A DNA stretch of 64,000 bases from Mediterraneibacter agrestimuris (GTDB taxonomy: Bacteria; Bacillota; Clostridia; Lachnospirales; Lachnospiraceae), in NCBI RefSeq assembly GCF_943193195.1, contig NZ_CALPDG010000014.1, positions 1 to 64,000 on the forward strand, in the 5' to 3' direction. Positions 45,527-55,999 of the stretch are shown piece after piece. Positions within the stretch are counted from its first letter, which is position 1. Each line of letters opens with the position of its first letter. The translations under genes and the position numbers were made by a program. Below the pieces are notes generated by a model, which saw only the letters and a list, made by a program, of their open reading frames with translations, was not told where the DNA came from and searched no databases.

Positions 45527-46144
45527 ATGAATATTATAATTGTAGATGATGACGTCCTTGTATCAGGCGCACTTAAAACAATCTTAGAGGCAAATGAAGA
45601 TATTACCGTATCTGCTGTCGGCACAGACGGTAAAGATGCTATATCTCTTTATCAAAAACATCATCCTGACATACTGCTTTTGGACATCCGCATGAAAGAA
45701 ATGAACGGACTGGAAGCCTCCGAAATCATTTTAAAAGAATTTCCAGAGGCAAAAATCCTGCTTCTCACTACATTCTCTGATGATGAATATATTGTAAAAG
45801 CAATAAAATTGGGCGCCAAAGGATATCTGCTCAAACAAGATTACACCAGTCTTCTGCCCGCTCTGCGTGCCGTCCATTCTGGGCAGACCGTATTCGGAAA
45901 TGAAATTGCTGCTAAGATTCCCCATGTCATTCAGAATACAGAAGCTTTTGATTATTCCGCATATGAAATCAGCGAAAGGGAACTAGAAATCATCCGTTTG
46001 ATCGCCGATGGACTCAGCAACAAAGAAATCGCCTCAGAGTTATTCTTAAGTGAAGGTACTGTACGAAATTACCTAAGTACAATACTGGATAAATTAAACC
46101 TGCGCGACCGGACACAGCTTGCCGTTTTTTATTATCAACATTAA
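45527..46144 (+). CDS. NarL/FixJ family response regulator
   Basis: A 205-residue regulator: receiver domain with acidic pocket DDD at 7-9, phospho-acceptor D53 (LLLDIRM) and K in LLKQDY, followed by a LuxR-type helix-turn-helix (SEREIEIIRLIADG-like, GLSNKEIASELFLSEGTVRNY). It is the partner of the kinase 20 bases upstream. Its stop codon overlaps that of the convergent aldo/keto reductase gene. Confidence 0.92.
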   Translation: MNIIIVDDDVLVSGALKTILEANEDITVSAVGTDGKDAISLYQKHHPDILLLDIRMKEMNGLEASEIILKEFPEAKILLLTTFSDDEYIVKAIKLGAKGYLLKQDYTSLLPALRAVHSGQTVFGNEIAAKIPHVIQNTEAFDYSAYEISERELEIIRLIADGLSNKEIASELFLSEGTVRNYLSTILDKLNLRDRTQLAVFYYQH

Positions 46145-46998
46145 TAGACTCTTTCTCTGTCCGGATGCTCTCCTGACCAGCCTGCCTGCGGCATTGTCCG
46201 CAAACGAAACATATCTTCTTTAGAAATCTCAAAACCAAATAAATCCTGGTTCTGCTTCATCCTCTCCATCGTAGAGGACTTTGGCAGCGGGATCACACCA
46301 TTCTGAATAGCAAACTTAAGACACAATTGTGCGGGAGATACCTGATATTTCTCGGTCAGTTCCAAGAACAGCTTATCTCCGAACATTCTTCCCCGTCCGA
46401 TAGGACTCCATCCCTGTACACAGATGTCATGTTCTTTACAATACTGTACCGCAGCTTCCTGCGTATATCCGGGATGATACTCCAATTGATCTGCCATAGG
46501 AGCAATTTCACAATTCTCCAAAAGGTTTTCGATATGATGGGGCAGGAAATTACTCAGTCCAATCGCACGAACTTTCCCTTCCTTGTACAATTCTTCCATT
46601 GCCCGCCATGTCTCTATATCTAGTGTTTTCCAATCCTTATAATCCGGCGTTGGAAGAGGCCAGTGGATCAGGTATAAATCTAAATAATCCGTTCCCAGAT
46701 TCTCCACCGTTCTTGCAAAAGCAGCTTTCGTTTCCTCATATCCCATCTCTGTTTTCCATACCTTAGACGTGATAAAGAACTCTTCTCTTGAAATACCACT
46801 TTCCTGAATCGCCTCTCCTAAATATTTCTCTGTTCCGTAGAAAGACGCCGTATCAAAATACCGGTATCCGGCTTCAATTGCAAGACAAATCACTGCTGCA
46901 CTTTCATCCGCTGCTGCTTTATATGTTCCATATCCAAGACAAGGGATTTGTACATCATTGCTTAATGTGTAACAATCGTAAATGCTTTTCATCTTCAT
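46141..46998 (-). CDS. aldo/keto reductase
   Basis: A 285-residue NADPH-dependent oxidoreductase of the 2,5-diketo-gluconate reductase group. The tetrad is present: Asp in YFDTA, Tyr in SFYGTE, Lys in TSKVW and His in LIHWPLP; the cofactor segment IPLPKSSTMERMKQN is typical. It reduces small aldehydes or ketones in the cytosol; the physiological substrate is unknown. Monocistronic. Confidence 0.92.
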   Translation of the reverse strand: MKMKSIYDCYTLSNDVQIPCLGYGTYKAAADESAAVICLAIEAGYRYFDTASFYGTEKYLGEAIQESGISREEFFITSKVWKTEMGYEETKAAFARTVENLGTDYLDLYLIHWPLPTPDYKDWKTLDIETWRAMEELYKEGKVRAIGLSNFLPHHIENLLENCEIAPMADQLEYHPGYTQEAAVQYCKEHDICVQGWSPIGRGRMFGDKLFLELTEKYQVSPAQLCLKFAIQNGVIPLPKSSTMERMKQNQDLFGFEISKEDMFRLRTMPQAGWSGEHPDRERVY

Positions 46999-47037
46999 TC
47001 ACCTTTCTTCTATTGAGATATGTGCTTTTATAATTTG

Positions 47038-47514
47038 TTAATCCATTTCAATAATTTTGCACACATCAATCCATTCCATATATCCTGTATGTTTTTGTAT
47101 TTCATCGATTGTCAGCTTCACGGCGCTGTTGGAGCTGCCTGCCGCCGGATAGATTACATCAAATCGTTTCAGAGATTCGTCCAAATATACTTTGATTCCT
47201 TCCTTGAGCACGAACGGGCAGACTCCTCCTGGGGCATGTCCTGTTGCCGCCTCTACCTCGTCATATGTAATCATTTTTGCCTTCTGATGGAAATGTGCTT
47301 TGAACTTTTTATTGTCCACCTTCGTATCTCCTGCAGTCACAATGAGAACCGGGGCTTCATCCACATAAAAAGACATCGTTTTTGCAATCTTTGCAGGCTC
47401 ACACCCCACTGCCGCCGCCGCAAGAGCAACTGTTGCACTGGACCTTTCAAACTGCAGTACCTTATCTCCAATTCCCTGTTCATCAAAATATGACTTTACC
47501 TTTTCAAATGACAT
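47038..47514 (-). CDS. YbaK/EbsC-family aminoacyl-tRNA deacylase
   Basis: A 158-residue protein of the YbaK/ProX family, which hydrolyses mischarged tRNAs such as Cys- or Ala-tRNA(Pro). The conserved region VGCEPAKIAKTMSF, the nucleic-acid-binding AKMITYDEVEAATGHAPGGVCPF and the terminal AGSSNSAVKLTIDEI are clear. Substrate specificity cannot be told from sequence. It stands alone between the reductase and the heat-shock operon. Confidence 0.9.
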   Translation of the reverse strand: MSFEKVKSYFDEQGIGDKVLQFERSSATVALAAAAVGCEPAKIAKTMSFYVDEAPVLIVTAGDTKVDNKKFKAHFHQKAKMITYDEVEAATGHAPGGVCPFVLKEGIKVYLDESLKRFDVIYPAAGSSNSAVKLTIDEIQKHTGYMEWIDVCKIIEMD

Positions 47515-47573
47515 CTCTTATCTCCATTCTATCACTTTTTTGTAACTATTCATCCTTCCGCTTCATAGTCACT

Positions 47574-47617
47574 AAATCCGCCCTATTTTAAATTCACCTT
47601 CGGTGAAAGGGCGGATT
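47574..47617. repeat. nested-hairpin terminator-like repeat (copy 2)
   Basis: Outer arms AATCCGCCCT/AGGGCGGATT enclose an inner hairpin TTCACC/GGTGAA and are followed by CTATTTTT. The design and core sequence match the element at 32962-33014. Confidence 0.6.
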
Positions 47618-47676
47618 CTATTTTTAATCAAATTTTGTTCCGCTGTGAACACCATGGGTGTAAACAGTATCAGAAA

Positions 47677-47703
47677 AGAGACGGTATCATTTCTGCCGTC
47701 TCT
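47677..47703 (-). terminator. terminator of the heat-shock operon
   Basis: AGAGACGG and CCGTCTCT form a perfect stem with T-runs on both outer sides, 8 bases beyond the dnaJ stop. Confidence 0.75.
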
Positions 47704-47710
47704 TTTTTTC

Positions 47711-48895
47711 TTATTCTTCAAATGCTTCTTTTACCTTATCCATGAATCCTTTTTTCTTCTTCCCTTTTTCATCTTCCGGAGTCGCCTGATTCAGACTGTT
47801 TCCTGCAAGCAAATCAAACTTACGAAGAGCTTCCTTTGCTTCTGCACTCAGCTTATCCGGTGTCTGGATTACCAGCGTCACATAATGGTCACCGCGCACA
47901 GAAGAATTTCTCAGTGACGGAACTCCCTTGCCTTTTAAGCGTACCTTTGTATCGGTTTTTGTTCCCGGCTTCACTGTATAAATAACATCGCCGTCAACAG
48001 TCGGCACTTTCACATCGCCGCCCAATGCCGCCTGAGCAAAAGAAATCGACACAGTTGAGAAAATGTGTACATCCTGACGCTGGAAAATCGGATGTCTGGA
48101 TACATTCACTTCTACAAGCAGATCACCTCTCGGTCCGCCGTTTATACCCGGCTCACCCTTTTCGCGGATACGTACACTCTGTCCGTTGTCAATTCCCGCC
48201 GGAATAGACACCTGAATCTTCTTTCGGCTGGAGGTATATCCTGTTCCTGCACAGGAAGAACATTTCTCCTTGATCACCTTACCAGATCCGCCACAATTTG
48301 GACAAGTCTGCACATTCTGAACAGTTCCGAAGAAAGACTGGGATGTAAATACAACCTGTCCTTTTCCGCCGCATTTCGGACAAGTTTCCGGTGATGTTCC
48401 CGGCTTCGCACCTGTACCATTACAAGTTGTACATGGATCTTTTAATACCAGATCCAGTTCTTTCTCACAGCCAAACACAGCCTCTTCAAATGTAATACGG
48501 ATACTTTTACGAATATTTGCACCCTTCATAGGACCATTGTTGGCACGTCCTCCTCTTCTTCCGCCTCCGCCAAACAAATCGCCGAAGATATCCCCAAATA
48601 TATCGCCGAAATCAGCGCTATTAAAGTCAAAACCGCCGAAACCACCCGCTCCGCCGGCGCCGCCTTCAAATGCCGCATGCCCGAACTGGTCATACTGGCG
48701 GCGTTTGTCCGCATCACTCAATACGGCATAGGCTTCTGATGCTTCTTTAAACTTTTTTTCTGCTTCTGCATCGCCCGGATTCATATCGGGATGATATTTC
48801 TTTGCCAGCACACGGTATGCCTTTTTGATTGCTGCGTCATCAGCATCTTTACCAACACCGAGCACCTCATAATAATCTCTTTTCGTCTCTGCCAT
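47711..48895 (-). CDS. dnaJ: chaperone protein DnaJ
   Basis: A 394-residue type I DnaJ: J domain with HPD (YHPDMNP), Gly/Phe-rich linker (near 75-115), four zinc-binding CxxCxGxG repeats ([32 protein letters not shown]) and the C-terminal substrate domain. It delivers clients to DnaK and stimulates its ATPase. Last gene of hrcA-grpE-dnaK-dnaJ, separated from dnaK by 373 repeat-rich bases. Confidence 0.97.
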   Translation of the reverse strand: MAETKRDYYEVLGVGKDADDAAIKKAYRVLAKKYHPDMNPGDAEAEKKFKEASEAYAVLSDADKRRQYDQFGHAAFEGGAGGAGGFGGFDFNSADFGDIFGDIFGDLFGGGGRRGGRANNGPMKGANIRKSIRITFEEAVFGCEKELDLVLKDPCTTCNGTGAKPGTSPETCPKCGGKGQVVFTSQSFFGTVQNVQTCPNCGGSGKVIKEKCSSCAGTGYTSSRKKIQVSIPAGIDNGQSVRIREKGEPGINGGPRGDLLVEVNVSRHPIFQRQDVHIFSTVSISFAQAALGGDVKVPTVDGDVIYTVKPGTKTDTKVRLKGKGVPSLRNSSVRGDHYVTLVIQTPDKLSAEAKEALRKFDLLAGNSLNQATPEDEKGKKKKGFMDKVKEAFEE

Positions 48896-49268
48896 AATTA
48901 TCTAACCTTTCATCTGTCACTTACTCAAAAACGTCCACCGGACGTTTTTATCGCATGCTTGACAACATAGAAATTCTACGAAACCGAATAACTCCGGTTC
49001 CGTAGAATTATATCTCACCTCGCTAAGTGCCGCGCATGATGTTCGATTTACCAGGCTCTTTAGAATGATACTCCTCTCTATGTCCAGAGTATCTACCTTC
49101 ACTCTAAGCTCGCAAAACACCTCGCCAAGTGTTCAGGCATCACCAAGTTCCCTCGAACAGTCTTCGCACTAAGCTCTGTAGATGATACTCCTCTCTTTGT
49201 TCGGAGTATCTACCCTCACACTAGGCTCGTAAAAAACCTCGCCAAGTGTTCAGGCATCGCTAAGCGCT
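48896..49268 (-). repeat. dnaK-dnaJ spacer with hairpins and a 117-bp-period direct repeat
   Basis: No gene is visible. Two copies of an about 88-base segment start at 49067 and 49184 (GATACTCCTCTCT through GCATCACCAAG or GCATCGCTAAG). A strong hairpin with A/T runs (AAAAACGTCC/GGACGTTTTT, 48928-48949) and another (ATTCTACG.../...CGTAGAAT, 48969-49005) stand before dnaJ and could attenuate or stabilise the message. Confidence 0.7.
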
Positions 49269-51152
<1,884 letters not shown>

Positions 51153-51188
51153 TTATATTGAAGTTCTGCTTGCAAAGCTCAATCTGTA

Positions 51189-51432
51189 CCTCGCTAAGCC
51201 TGGAATGTTCACGACTTTCGCACTAAGCTCAAAAACACTTCGCTAAGTCTGGAATGTTCGATTCACTAGACTCGAAATGACCTCGTCAAGTTCTTCGAAC
51301 GACTTTCGCACTAAGCTCAAGAACACTTCGCTAAGCCTGGAATGTTCGATTCACTAGACTCGAAATGACCTCGTCAAGTTCTTCGAACGACTTTCGCACT
51401 AAGCTCAAAAACACTTCGCTAAGTGCTCAATG
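51189..51432 (-). repeat. 88-bp tandem repeat in the grpE-dnaK spacer
   Basis: Units begin at 51213, 51301 and 51389 with GACTTTCGCACTAAGCTC, exactly 88 bases apart; the third is cut off by the end of grpE and a partial unit precedes the first, giving about 2.7 copies. Units differ at only two or three bases. Sub-motifs such as CACTTCGCTAAGTG are self-complementary. The element lies within the transcribed heat-shock operon. Confidence 0.85.
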
Positions 51433-52122
51433 TCAATTTGCTACTTTTACCATGCTGTATCTCACGACTGTATCGCGGTACATATAACCTTTTTGAAGTT
51501 CTTCGGCAACTATATTTGCCCCCAGACTCTCATCTTCCACATGCAGCACAGCATTGTGGAAATCTGGGTTGAATTCCTGACCCACGGCTTCGATAGGCTT
51601 TACCCCGATGCCTTCCAGGGTTGTCATCAGTTTCTTATAAACCATCTCCATTCCCTGTACAAATGCGTCATTCTTATCTGCTTCCTCTACGGTTCCGAAA
51701 CCTCTTTCAAAGTCATCGATAACCGAAAGAATTTTTTCTATGACATCTTTCGCACCTACCTCGTACATCTGAGACTTCTCCTTATCTGTACGCTTGCGGA
51801 AGTTATCAAACTCTGCCATTTGACGAGTAATTCGATCTGTCAGTTCCTCAATCTTCTCGTCTTTCTTATCTTTTTTCTTCTTTTTCCCGAAAAGACCTTT
51901 TCCGGATTTTGTATCTTGTTCCTCAATCTCTTCGTTTTCAACAGCTTCCTCTACCTCATCGGCATTCTCTTCTGCATCTGTGTTTTCCTCTGCTTCTTCT
52001 GAATCTCCCGGAGCCTCCGCTTCTGCCTCATCTCCTGTTTCTGCAGCTTCTCTGGCTGCCTTTGCCCTGGCTTCCTCTACAGCTTCCTTTACCATATCCT
52101 CTTTGCTCATATTTTCTGCCAC
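51433..52122 (-). CDS. grpE: nucleotide exchange factor GrpE
   Basis: A 229-residue GrpE. The C-terminal about 150 residues hold the family coiled coil and beta domain (RQMAEFDNFRKRTDKEK, VIDDFERGF, EGIGVKPIEAVGQEFNPDFHNAV, YMYRDTVVRYSMVKV). The first 80 residues are a very acidic tail (about 30 Glu/Asp) followed by a lysine-rich block. It releases ADP from DnaK. It follows hrcA by 15 bases. Confidence 0.96.
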   Translation of the reverse strand: MAENMSKEDMVKEAVEEARAKAAREAAETGDEAEAEAPGDSEEAEENTDAEENADEVEEAVENEEIEEQDTKSGKGLFGKKKKKDKKDEKIEELTDRITRQMAEFDNFRKRTDKEKSQMYEVGAKDVIEKILSVIDDFERGFGTVEEADKNDAFVQGMEMVYKKLMTTLEGIGVKPIEAVGQEFNPDFHNAVLHVEDESLGANIVAEELQKGYMYRDTVVRYSMVKVAN

Positions 52123-52137
52123 CAGCTATTCACCTTC

Positions 52138-53187
52138 CTATTCTTTTGAATCCTTATAGTAAATCGCATCCAGTTCATTTTGCAAAATTTTCAGCGATTT
52201 CATAACATGTTTGTAATCCATACGCTTCGGACCGATAATACCGATGGTACCTTTCATGCCCTCCCCCAACTCGTAAGTTGCAGTCACAACACTGCAGTCC
52301 TTCATTGTCTTCACCGGTGCCTCGTCTCCGATATACACCTGAATTCCATGATTTTCTTCACTGGCCAATGTCTCGCTTACCAGTTCGGCAAGCTGTTGTT
52401 TCTCCTCAAATGCACTAATAATATCCTGTGCACTCTGCTTATCACTGAGCTCTGGATATTTGAAAATATTGGTCGCTCCGCTTGTATATATCTCCATGTC
52501 GTCATCCACATGAATGATATCCGCCACTGCATCCAGCACATTGCTGATTACCTGACTGTGAATGCCTGCCTGTTCTTTCAGTCTCGCAATCAGCCCGAGA
52601 TTAATCTCTTCAATAGACATGCCATTAAGTGTTGTGTTAAGAAGCATATTCAGCTTCAACAATGTTTCATTGTCAAATGTTTCTTCTACCTCAATAATCT
52701 TGTTCTTAATAACATTGCCGCCCATTACGATAACTGCCACGATCTGCTCTGCATTTACCTGAGATAACTGAATGAACTTCAATGTATTCCGGCGGTTGAT
52801 CGGAGCTGATACCAAAGTCGCATAATTCGTATTCGCTGCCAGCACCTTAGCTGCCTGTTTCAGCACTTTGTCGACCTTGTCAGTCTTTTCAAGCATCGTA
52901 CTTTTCAATTCCTCAAGCTCTTGTTCCTTTTCCTCCATCAGCATATCCACATAAAGCCGATATCCCTTATCGGAAGGAATCCGTCCCGCTGACGTATGAG
53001 GCTGGAAAATATATCCCAACTCTTCCAAGTCTGCCATCTCATTACGAATAGTTGCGGAACTTAAATTCAAATCTGTTGATTTGGAAAGGGTTCTTGAACC
53101 AACCGGTTCTCCGGTCTCCAGATAGTTCTGGATAATGGCTTTTAATATAGTATGTTTTCTTTCACTTAATTCTATTTCCTGCGCCAT
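52138..53187 (-). CDS. hrcA: heat-inducible transcription repressor HrcA
   Basis: A 349-residue repressor: N-terminal winged helix (ERKHTILKAIIQNYLETGEPVGSRTLSK, SSATIRNEMADLEELGYI, HTSAGRIPSDKGYRLYV), GAF-like middle and C-terminal region (GTIGIIGPKRMDYKHV). It binds the CIRCE element and shuts off the operon until chaperones are titrated. AGGAGG precedes the ATG. The CIRCE lies 23 bases upstream. Confidence 0.97.
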   Translation of the reverse strand: MAQEIELSERKHTILKAIIQNYLETGEPVGSRTLSKSTDLNLSSATIRNEMADLEELGYIFQPHTSAGRIPSDKGYRLYVDMLMEEKEQELEELKSTMLEKTDKVDKVLKQAAKVLAANTNYATLVSAPINRRNTLKFIQLSQVNAEQIVAVIVMGGNVIKNKIIEVEETFDNETLLKLNMLLNTTLNGMSIEEINLGLIARLKEQAGIHSQVISNVLDAVADIIHVDDDMEIYTSGATNIFKYPELSDKQSAQDIISAFEEKQQLAELVSETLASEENHGIQVYIGDEAPVKTMKDCSVVTATYELGEGMKGTIGIIGPKRMDYKHVMKSLKILQNELDAIYYKDSKE

Positions 53188-53209
53188 GGTTCCTCCTTTC
53201 TTTCGGCTA

Positions 53210-53236
53210 TTAGCACTCGTTTATTTTGAGTGCTAA
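53210..53236 (-). promoter_or_regulatory. CIRCE operator of the heat-shock operon
   Basis: TTAGCACTC-N9-GAGTGCTAA is a perfect match to the CIRCE consensus and lies between the promoter and hrcA. Confidence 0.98.
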
Positions 53237-53251
53237 CACCTTTCGTATATT

Positions 53252-53280
53252 AAGATATCACCACACTTTCTTTTTGTCAA
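53252..53280 (-). promoter_or_regulatory. promoter of hrcA-grpE-dnaK-dnaJ
   Basis: On the minus strand TTGACA (53275-53280) and TATCTT (53252-53257) are 17 bases apart, immediately upstream of CIRCE. Confidence 0.75.
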
Positions 53281-53304
53281 CACTGTTTATGTTTTTTTTA
53301 TATA

Positions 53305-53333
53305 TTGAATATTTGCAGAAAATATCGTAAGAT
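53305..53333 (+). promoter_or_regulatory. possible promoter of the chromate transporter pair
   Basis: TTGAAT (53305-53310) and TAAGAT (53328-53333) are 17 bases apart, about 100 bases before the first chr gene. Confidence 0.45.
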
Positions 53334-53433
53334 AATTTTCGGATCTCACCTATTATTATCCGTGAAACAGGTAAAAATATAGCAGCCAGAAATTATATTT
53401 CATAAAAATTAAAAAACATAATTGGAGGTTAGT

Positions 53434-53973
53434 ATGAAAAAGTTAATAGAACTATACTGGGCTTTCTTCCGCATAGGCGGTCTGACATTCGGCGGCGGCA
53501 TGGCAATGCTCCCTATGCTAAAGCAGGAAGTCGTTAAAAAATATGGCTGGTCCACCGAAGAAGAGCTTCTGGATATTTATGCGATCGGTCAATGTACACC
53601 CGGTATTATCGCGATCAACACCGCTACTTATATCGGTTATCAGCAGAAAGGGATATTAGGAGGTATTTTCGGAACTTTGGGAATGCTTTCCCCATCTATT
53701 ATTATCATCACCCTGATTGCAACGATATTAAAAAGTTTCATAGATCTGCCAGTGGTTCTCCATGCACTTGCAGGCATTCGGATCGCAGTCTGCGCATTGA
53801 TGCTCCAGACTGTATATTCTCTGGCAAAAGCAGGCGTCAAAAATTTCCTTGGACTTTTTATTTTCCTTGCCGGATTTCTGCTCGCAACATTTACTCCTGT
53901 TCCGACAATCCTGCTTGTGGTACTAGCGGCAGTCATTGGAATTGTAACATCTGCAAGAAAGGGGGATGCATAA
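53434..53973 (+). CDS. chromate transporter, N-type half (short-chain CHR)
   Basis: About 179 residues with six hydrophobic segments and the family signature FFRIGGLTFGGGMAMLP, followed by AIGQCTPGIIAINTATYIGY. This is a half-size CHR protein; two halves work as a pair. CHR proteins export chromate or related anions, but in gut anaerobes the natural substrate is unclear. GGAGG precedes ATG 53434, four codons inside a longer frame. The partner gene starts three bases after its stop. Confidence 0.88.
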   Translation: MKKLIELYWAFFRIGGLTFGGGMAMLPMLKQEVVKKYGWSTEEELLDIYAIGQCTPGIIAINTATYIGYQQKGILGGIFGTLGMLSPSIIIITLIATILKSFIDLPVVLHALAGIRIAVCALMLQTVYSLAKAGVKNFLGLFIFLAGFLLATFTPVPTILLVVLAAVIGIVTSARKGDA

Positions 53974-53976
53974 AAC

Positions 53977-54531
53977 ATGATTTATCTGACTCTTCTTTGT
54001 GAATTCTTTAAGATTGGTCTTTTTGCTGTAGGAGGCGGAATGGCTACCGTGCCTTTTCTCATGGAACTTGCAGAACGTTATCCATGGTTTACTCCGGCGG
54101 AACTGGCAAATATGATTGCCATCAGTGAAAGCACTCCGGGACCTATCGGAATCAATATGGCAACCTATGCCGGATATAATGCCGCCGGATTTCCCGGCTC
54201 TCTGTGCGCAACCTTCGGACTGGTCGCTCCCGCACTGATCATAATTGTGATTATTGCAAAATTCATGTCGGATTTCAGTGAAAATAAATATGTCAAAGGC
54301 GCCTTCACCGGAATCCGTCCGATGATCGCTGCATTGATCGGCTATGCAGTCTGGCAGATTGCAGTGATCACCTTTGCAGACACGTCCGGGGAAAAGATTG
54401 TATTCCGCTTTGACGCAATTTTAATCTGTACAGCACTGCTGATCTTATTCCAATGGAAGCCCACGAAAAAAATGCATCCGATTGTATGGATTGCGGTTGG
54501 CGCAGTTGTTGGAATTCTGTTTAAACTGTAA
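53977..54531 (+). CDS. chromate transporter, second half (short-chain CHR)
   Basis: A 184-residue CHR half with FFKIGLFAVGGGMATVPFL and AISESTPGPIGINMATYAGY, paralogous to the preceding gene. The two probably form the heterodimer equivalent to full-length ChrA with opposite membrane orientations, as known for other short-chain pairs. Confidence 0.88.
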   Translation: MIYLTLLCEFFKIGLFAVGGGMATVPFLMELAERYPWFTPAELANMIAISESTPGPIGINMATYAGYNAAGFPGSLCATFGLVAPALIIIVIIAKFMSDFSENKYVKGAFTGIRPMIAALIGYAVWQIAVITFADTSGEKIVFRFDAILICTALLILFQWKPTKKMHPIVWIAVGAVVGILFKL

Positions 54532-54543
54532 TGAGCAAAATAA

Positions 54544-54660
54544 GGAATGTGCCAGGCACATTCCCGCGCCGGACGCGGTCACCCGCAGAACTTCCCATTT
54601 ATCATGAAACCATGCGGCAGCTTCTTCTTTAGTATCACAATGAGCTGACATGCTCATACG
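54544..54660 (-). pseudogene. short palindrome and gene remnant between chr and hemW
   Basis: GGAATGTGCC-A-GGCACATTCC (54544-54564) is a perfect palindrome that may end chr transcription. Beyond it the minus strand reads DTKEEAAAWFHDKWEV, similar to a segment I associate with GNAT-type acetyltransferases, with no surrounding domain. Probably a decayed fragment; low certainty. Confidence 0.3.
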
Positions 54661-54670
54661 TTCATAGATA

Positions 54671-55918
54671 TTACTCCAGCAAAAACTGTTCAAACACATA
54701 ATTGCTGATATCAATTCCTCGTTTAGTCAGCTCAATTCTCTCTTCATCAGACCTGATCAGACCATCGCCTGCCAGCCGCATTAATTGCTCCCCATAGACC
54801 TCTTCTATCTCTTTTTCAAAGTTTTCATAGAATTTTGTTCTGCTGACTCCTTCCATCATTCTCAATCCCAGAAACATAAATTCTTCCATCTCATTTGTCT
54901 TCTCCAGATACTCTGTTTCCTCATGAATATCCGTCCGGTTCTGCACCGCATCTATATACTCGTCATACCGAGACAAGTTACGGTAACGTTGTTTTCCTAT
55001 AAGAGAGGAAGCTCCCAGTCCAATTCCCAGATATTCCTTTCTTCGCCAGTAACCTTCATTATGACGGCAGGCATATCCTTTTTTTGCATAATTGGAAATC
55101 TCATATCTATTGTAGCCATATTGCTGTAACAGTTTTTCTGTTTCTTCATAAATAGCACGCTCAACATCTTCGTTGGGAAGAGGCAAATACTCCCGCTCTT
55201 TCAGTTCACTCTTCACACTGCCGCACACTCTATATCTTTCAGAGACTGCTGTTGTTTCGGAAGTATCAACATCTCTATCTCTATCTTTATCATCTCCATA
55301 GAGTTTATAAAAAGATGTCCCCTCTTCCACGATCAGACTGTATGCGGAAATATGCTCCGGCTCCAGCTCTGCCACGGTACAAAGAGTCTTTCTCCAGCTA
55401 TCCTGAGTCTGTCCTGGAATTGCAGATATCAAATCTACATTCAGATTCATAAATCCTTTTTTCCTCAGCAGGTAATATGTTTCCAAAAACTGCTCAAATG
55501 TATGAATCCGTCCCAGCATCCGAAGTTCCTCGTCATTGACTGTCTGCAGACCGATACTGATCCGGTTGATTCCAGCACGCTTCCATGCATCTGCTTTCTC
55601 TACTGTCACAGTTCCCGGATTAACTTCTATCGTAATTTCTGCATTTTCTTCAATAAGAAAATTTTCCCTGAGCGAGGCAAAAATACATTCCATCTGCGCT
55701 GCCGAAAGTATCGAAGGAGTACCTCCTCCCACAAAAATCGTCGTCACACGATACTCTCGGTACTGCTCTCTGTGTCCTTCTATTTCTCTTACTAAGGTTT
55801 CCACATACTCCTGCCGCTTTTCTTCATCTGCGGGCGCAGATAAAAAATCACAATACGCACACTTCTTTACACAAAAAGGAATGTGTACATATAACTCTAG
55901 TTCTTTTCTTTTTTCCAA
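54671..55918 (-). CDS. hemW: radical SAM heme chaperone HemW
   Basis: A 415-residue radical SAM protein with the cluster motif CVKKCAYCDF near residues 16-25, GGGTPS and the SIGLQTVND segment, plus the C-terminal HemN_C domain (RMMEGVSRTKF). The CxxxCxxC motif followed directly by DF (not the HemN pattern with a fourth nearby Cys) places it with HemW, which inserts heme into respiratory enzymes, rather than the oxidase HemN. It follows lepA with a terminator between, so it is probably separately transcribed. Confidence 0.9.
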   Translation of the reverse strand: MEKRKELELYVHIPFCVKKCAYCDFLSAPADEEKRQEYVETLVREIEGHREQYREYRVTTIFVGGGTPSILSAAQMECIFASLRENFLIEENAEITIEVNPGTVTVEKADAWKRAGINRISIGLQTVNDEELRMLGRIHTFEQFLETYYLLRKKGFMNLNVDLISAIPGQTQDSWRKTLCTVAELEPEHISAYSLIVEEGTSFYKLYGDDKDRDRDVDTSETTAVSERYRVCGSVKSELKEREYLPLPNEDVERAIYEETEKLLQQYGYNRYEISNYAKKGYACRHNEGYWRRKEYLGIGLGASSLIGKQRYRNLSRYDEYIDAVQNRTDIHEETEYLEKTNEMEEFMFLGLRMMEGVSRTKFYENFEKEIEEVYGEQLMRLAGDGLIRSDEERIELTKRGIDISNYVFEQFLLE

Positions 55919-55949
55919 ACCACATACTCCTGCTGTTTCCCCAAAAATA

Positions 55950-55988
55950 ATTATGCTCCAAATATCCAGAAGCTATTTGGAGCATAAT
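55950..55988 (-). terminator. terminator of lepA
   Basis: ATTATGCTCCAAATA and TATTTGGAGCATAAT form a perfect 15-base stem with a 9-base loop, 11 bases past the lepA stop. Confidence 0.75.
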
Positions 55989-55999
55989 CCTTTTAAATC

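Noticed and set aside
51189-51432. CRISPR array
   Set aside because: The repeats are contiguous 88-base tandem units without unique spacers, and no cas gene is present.
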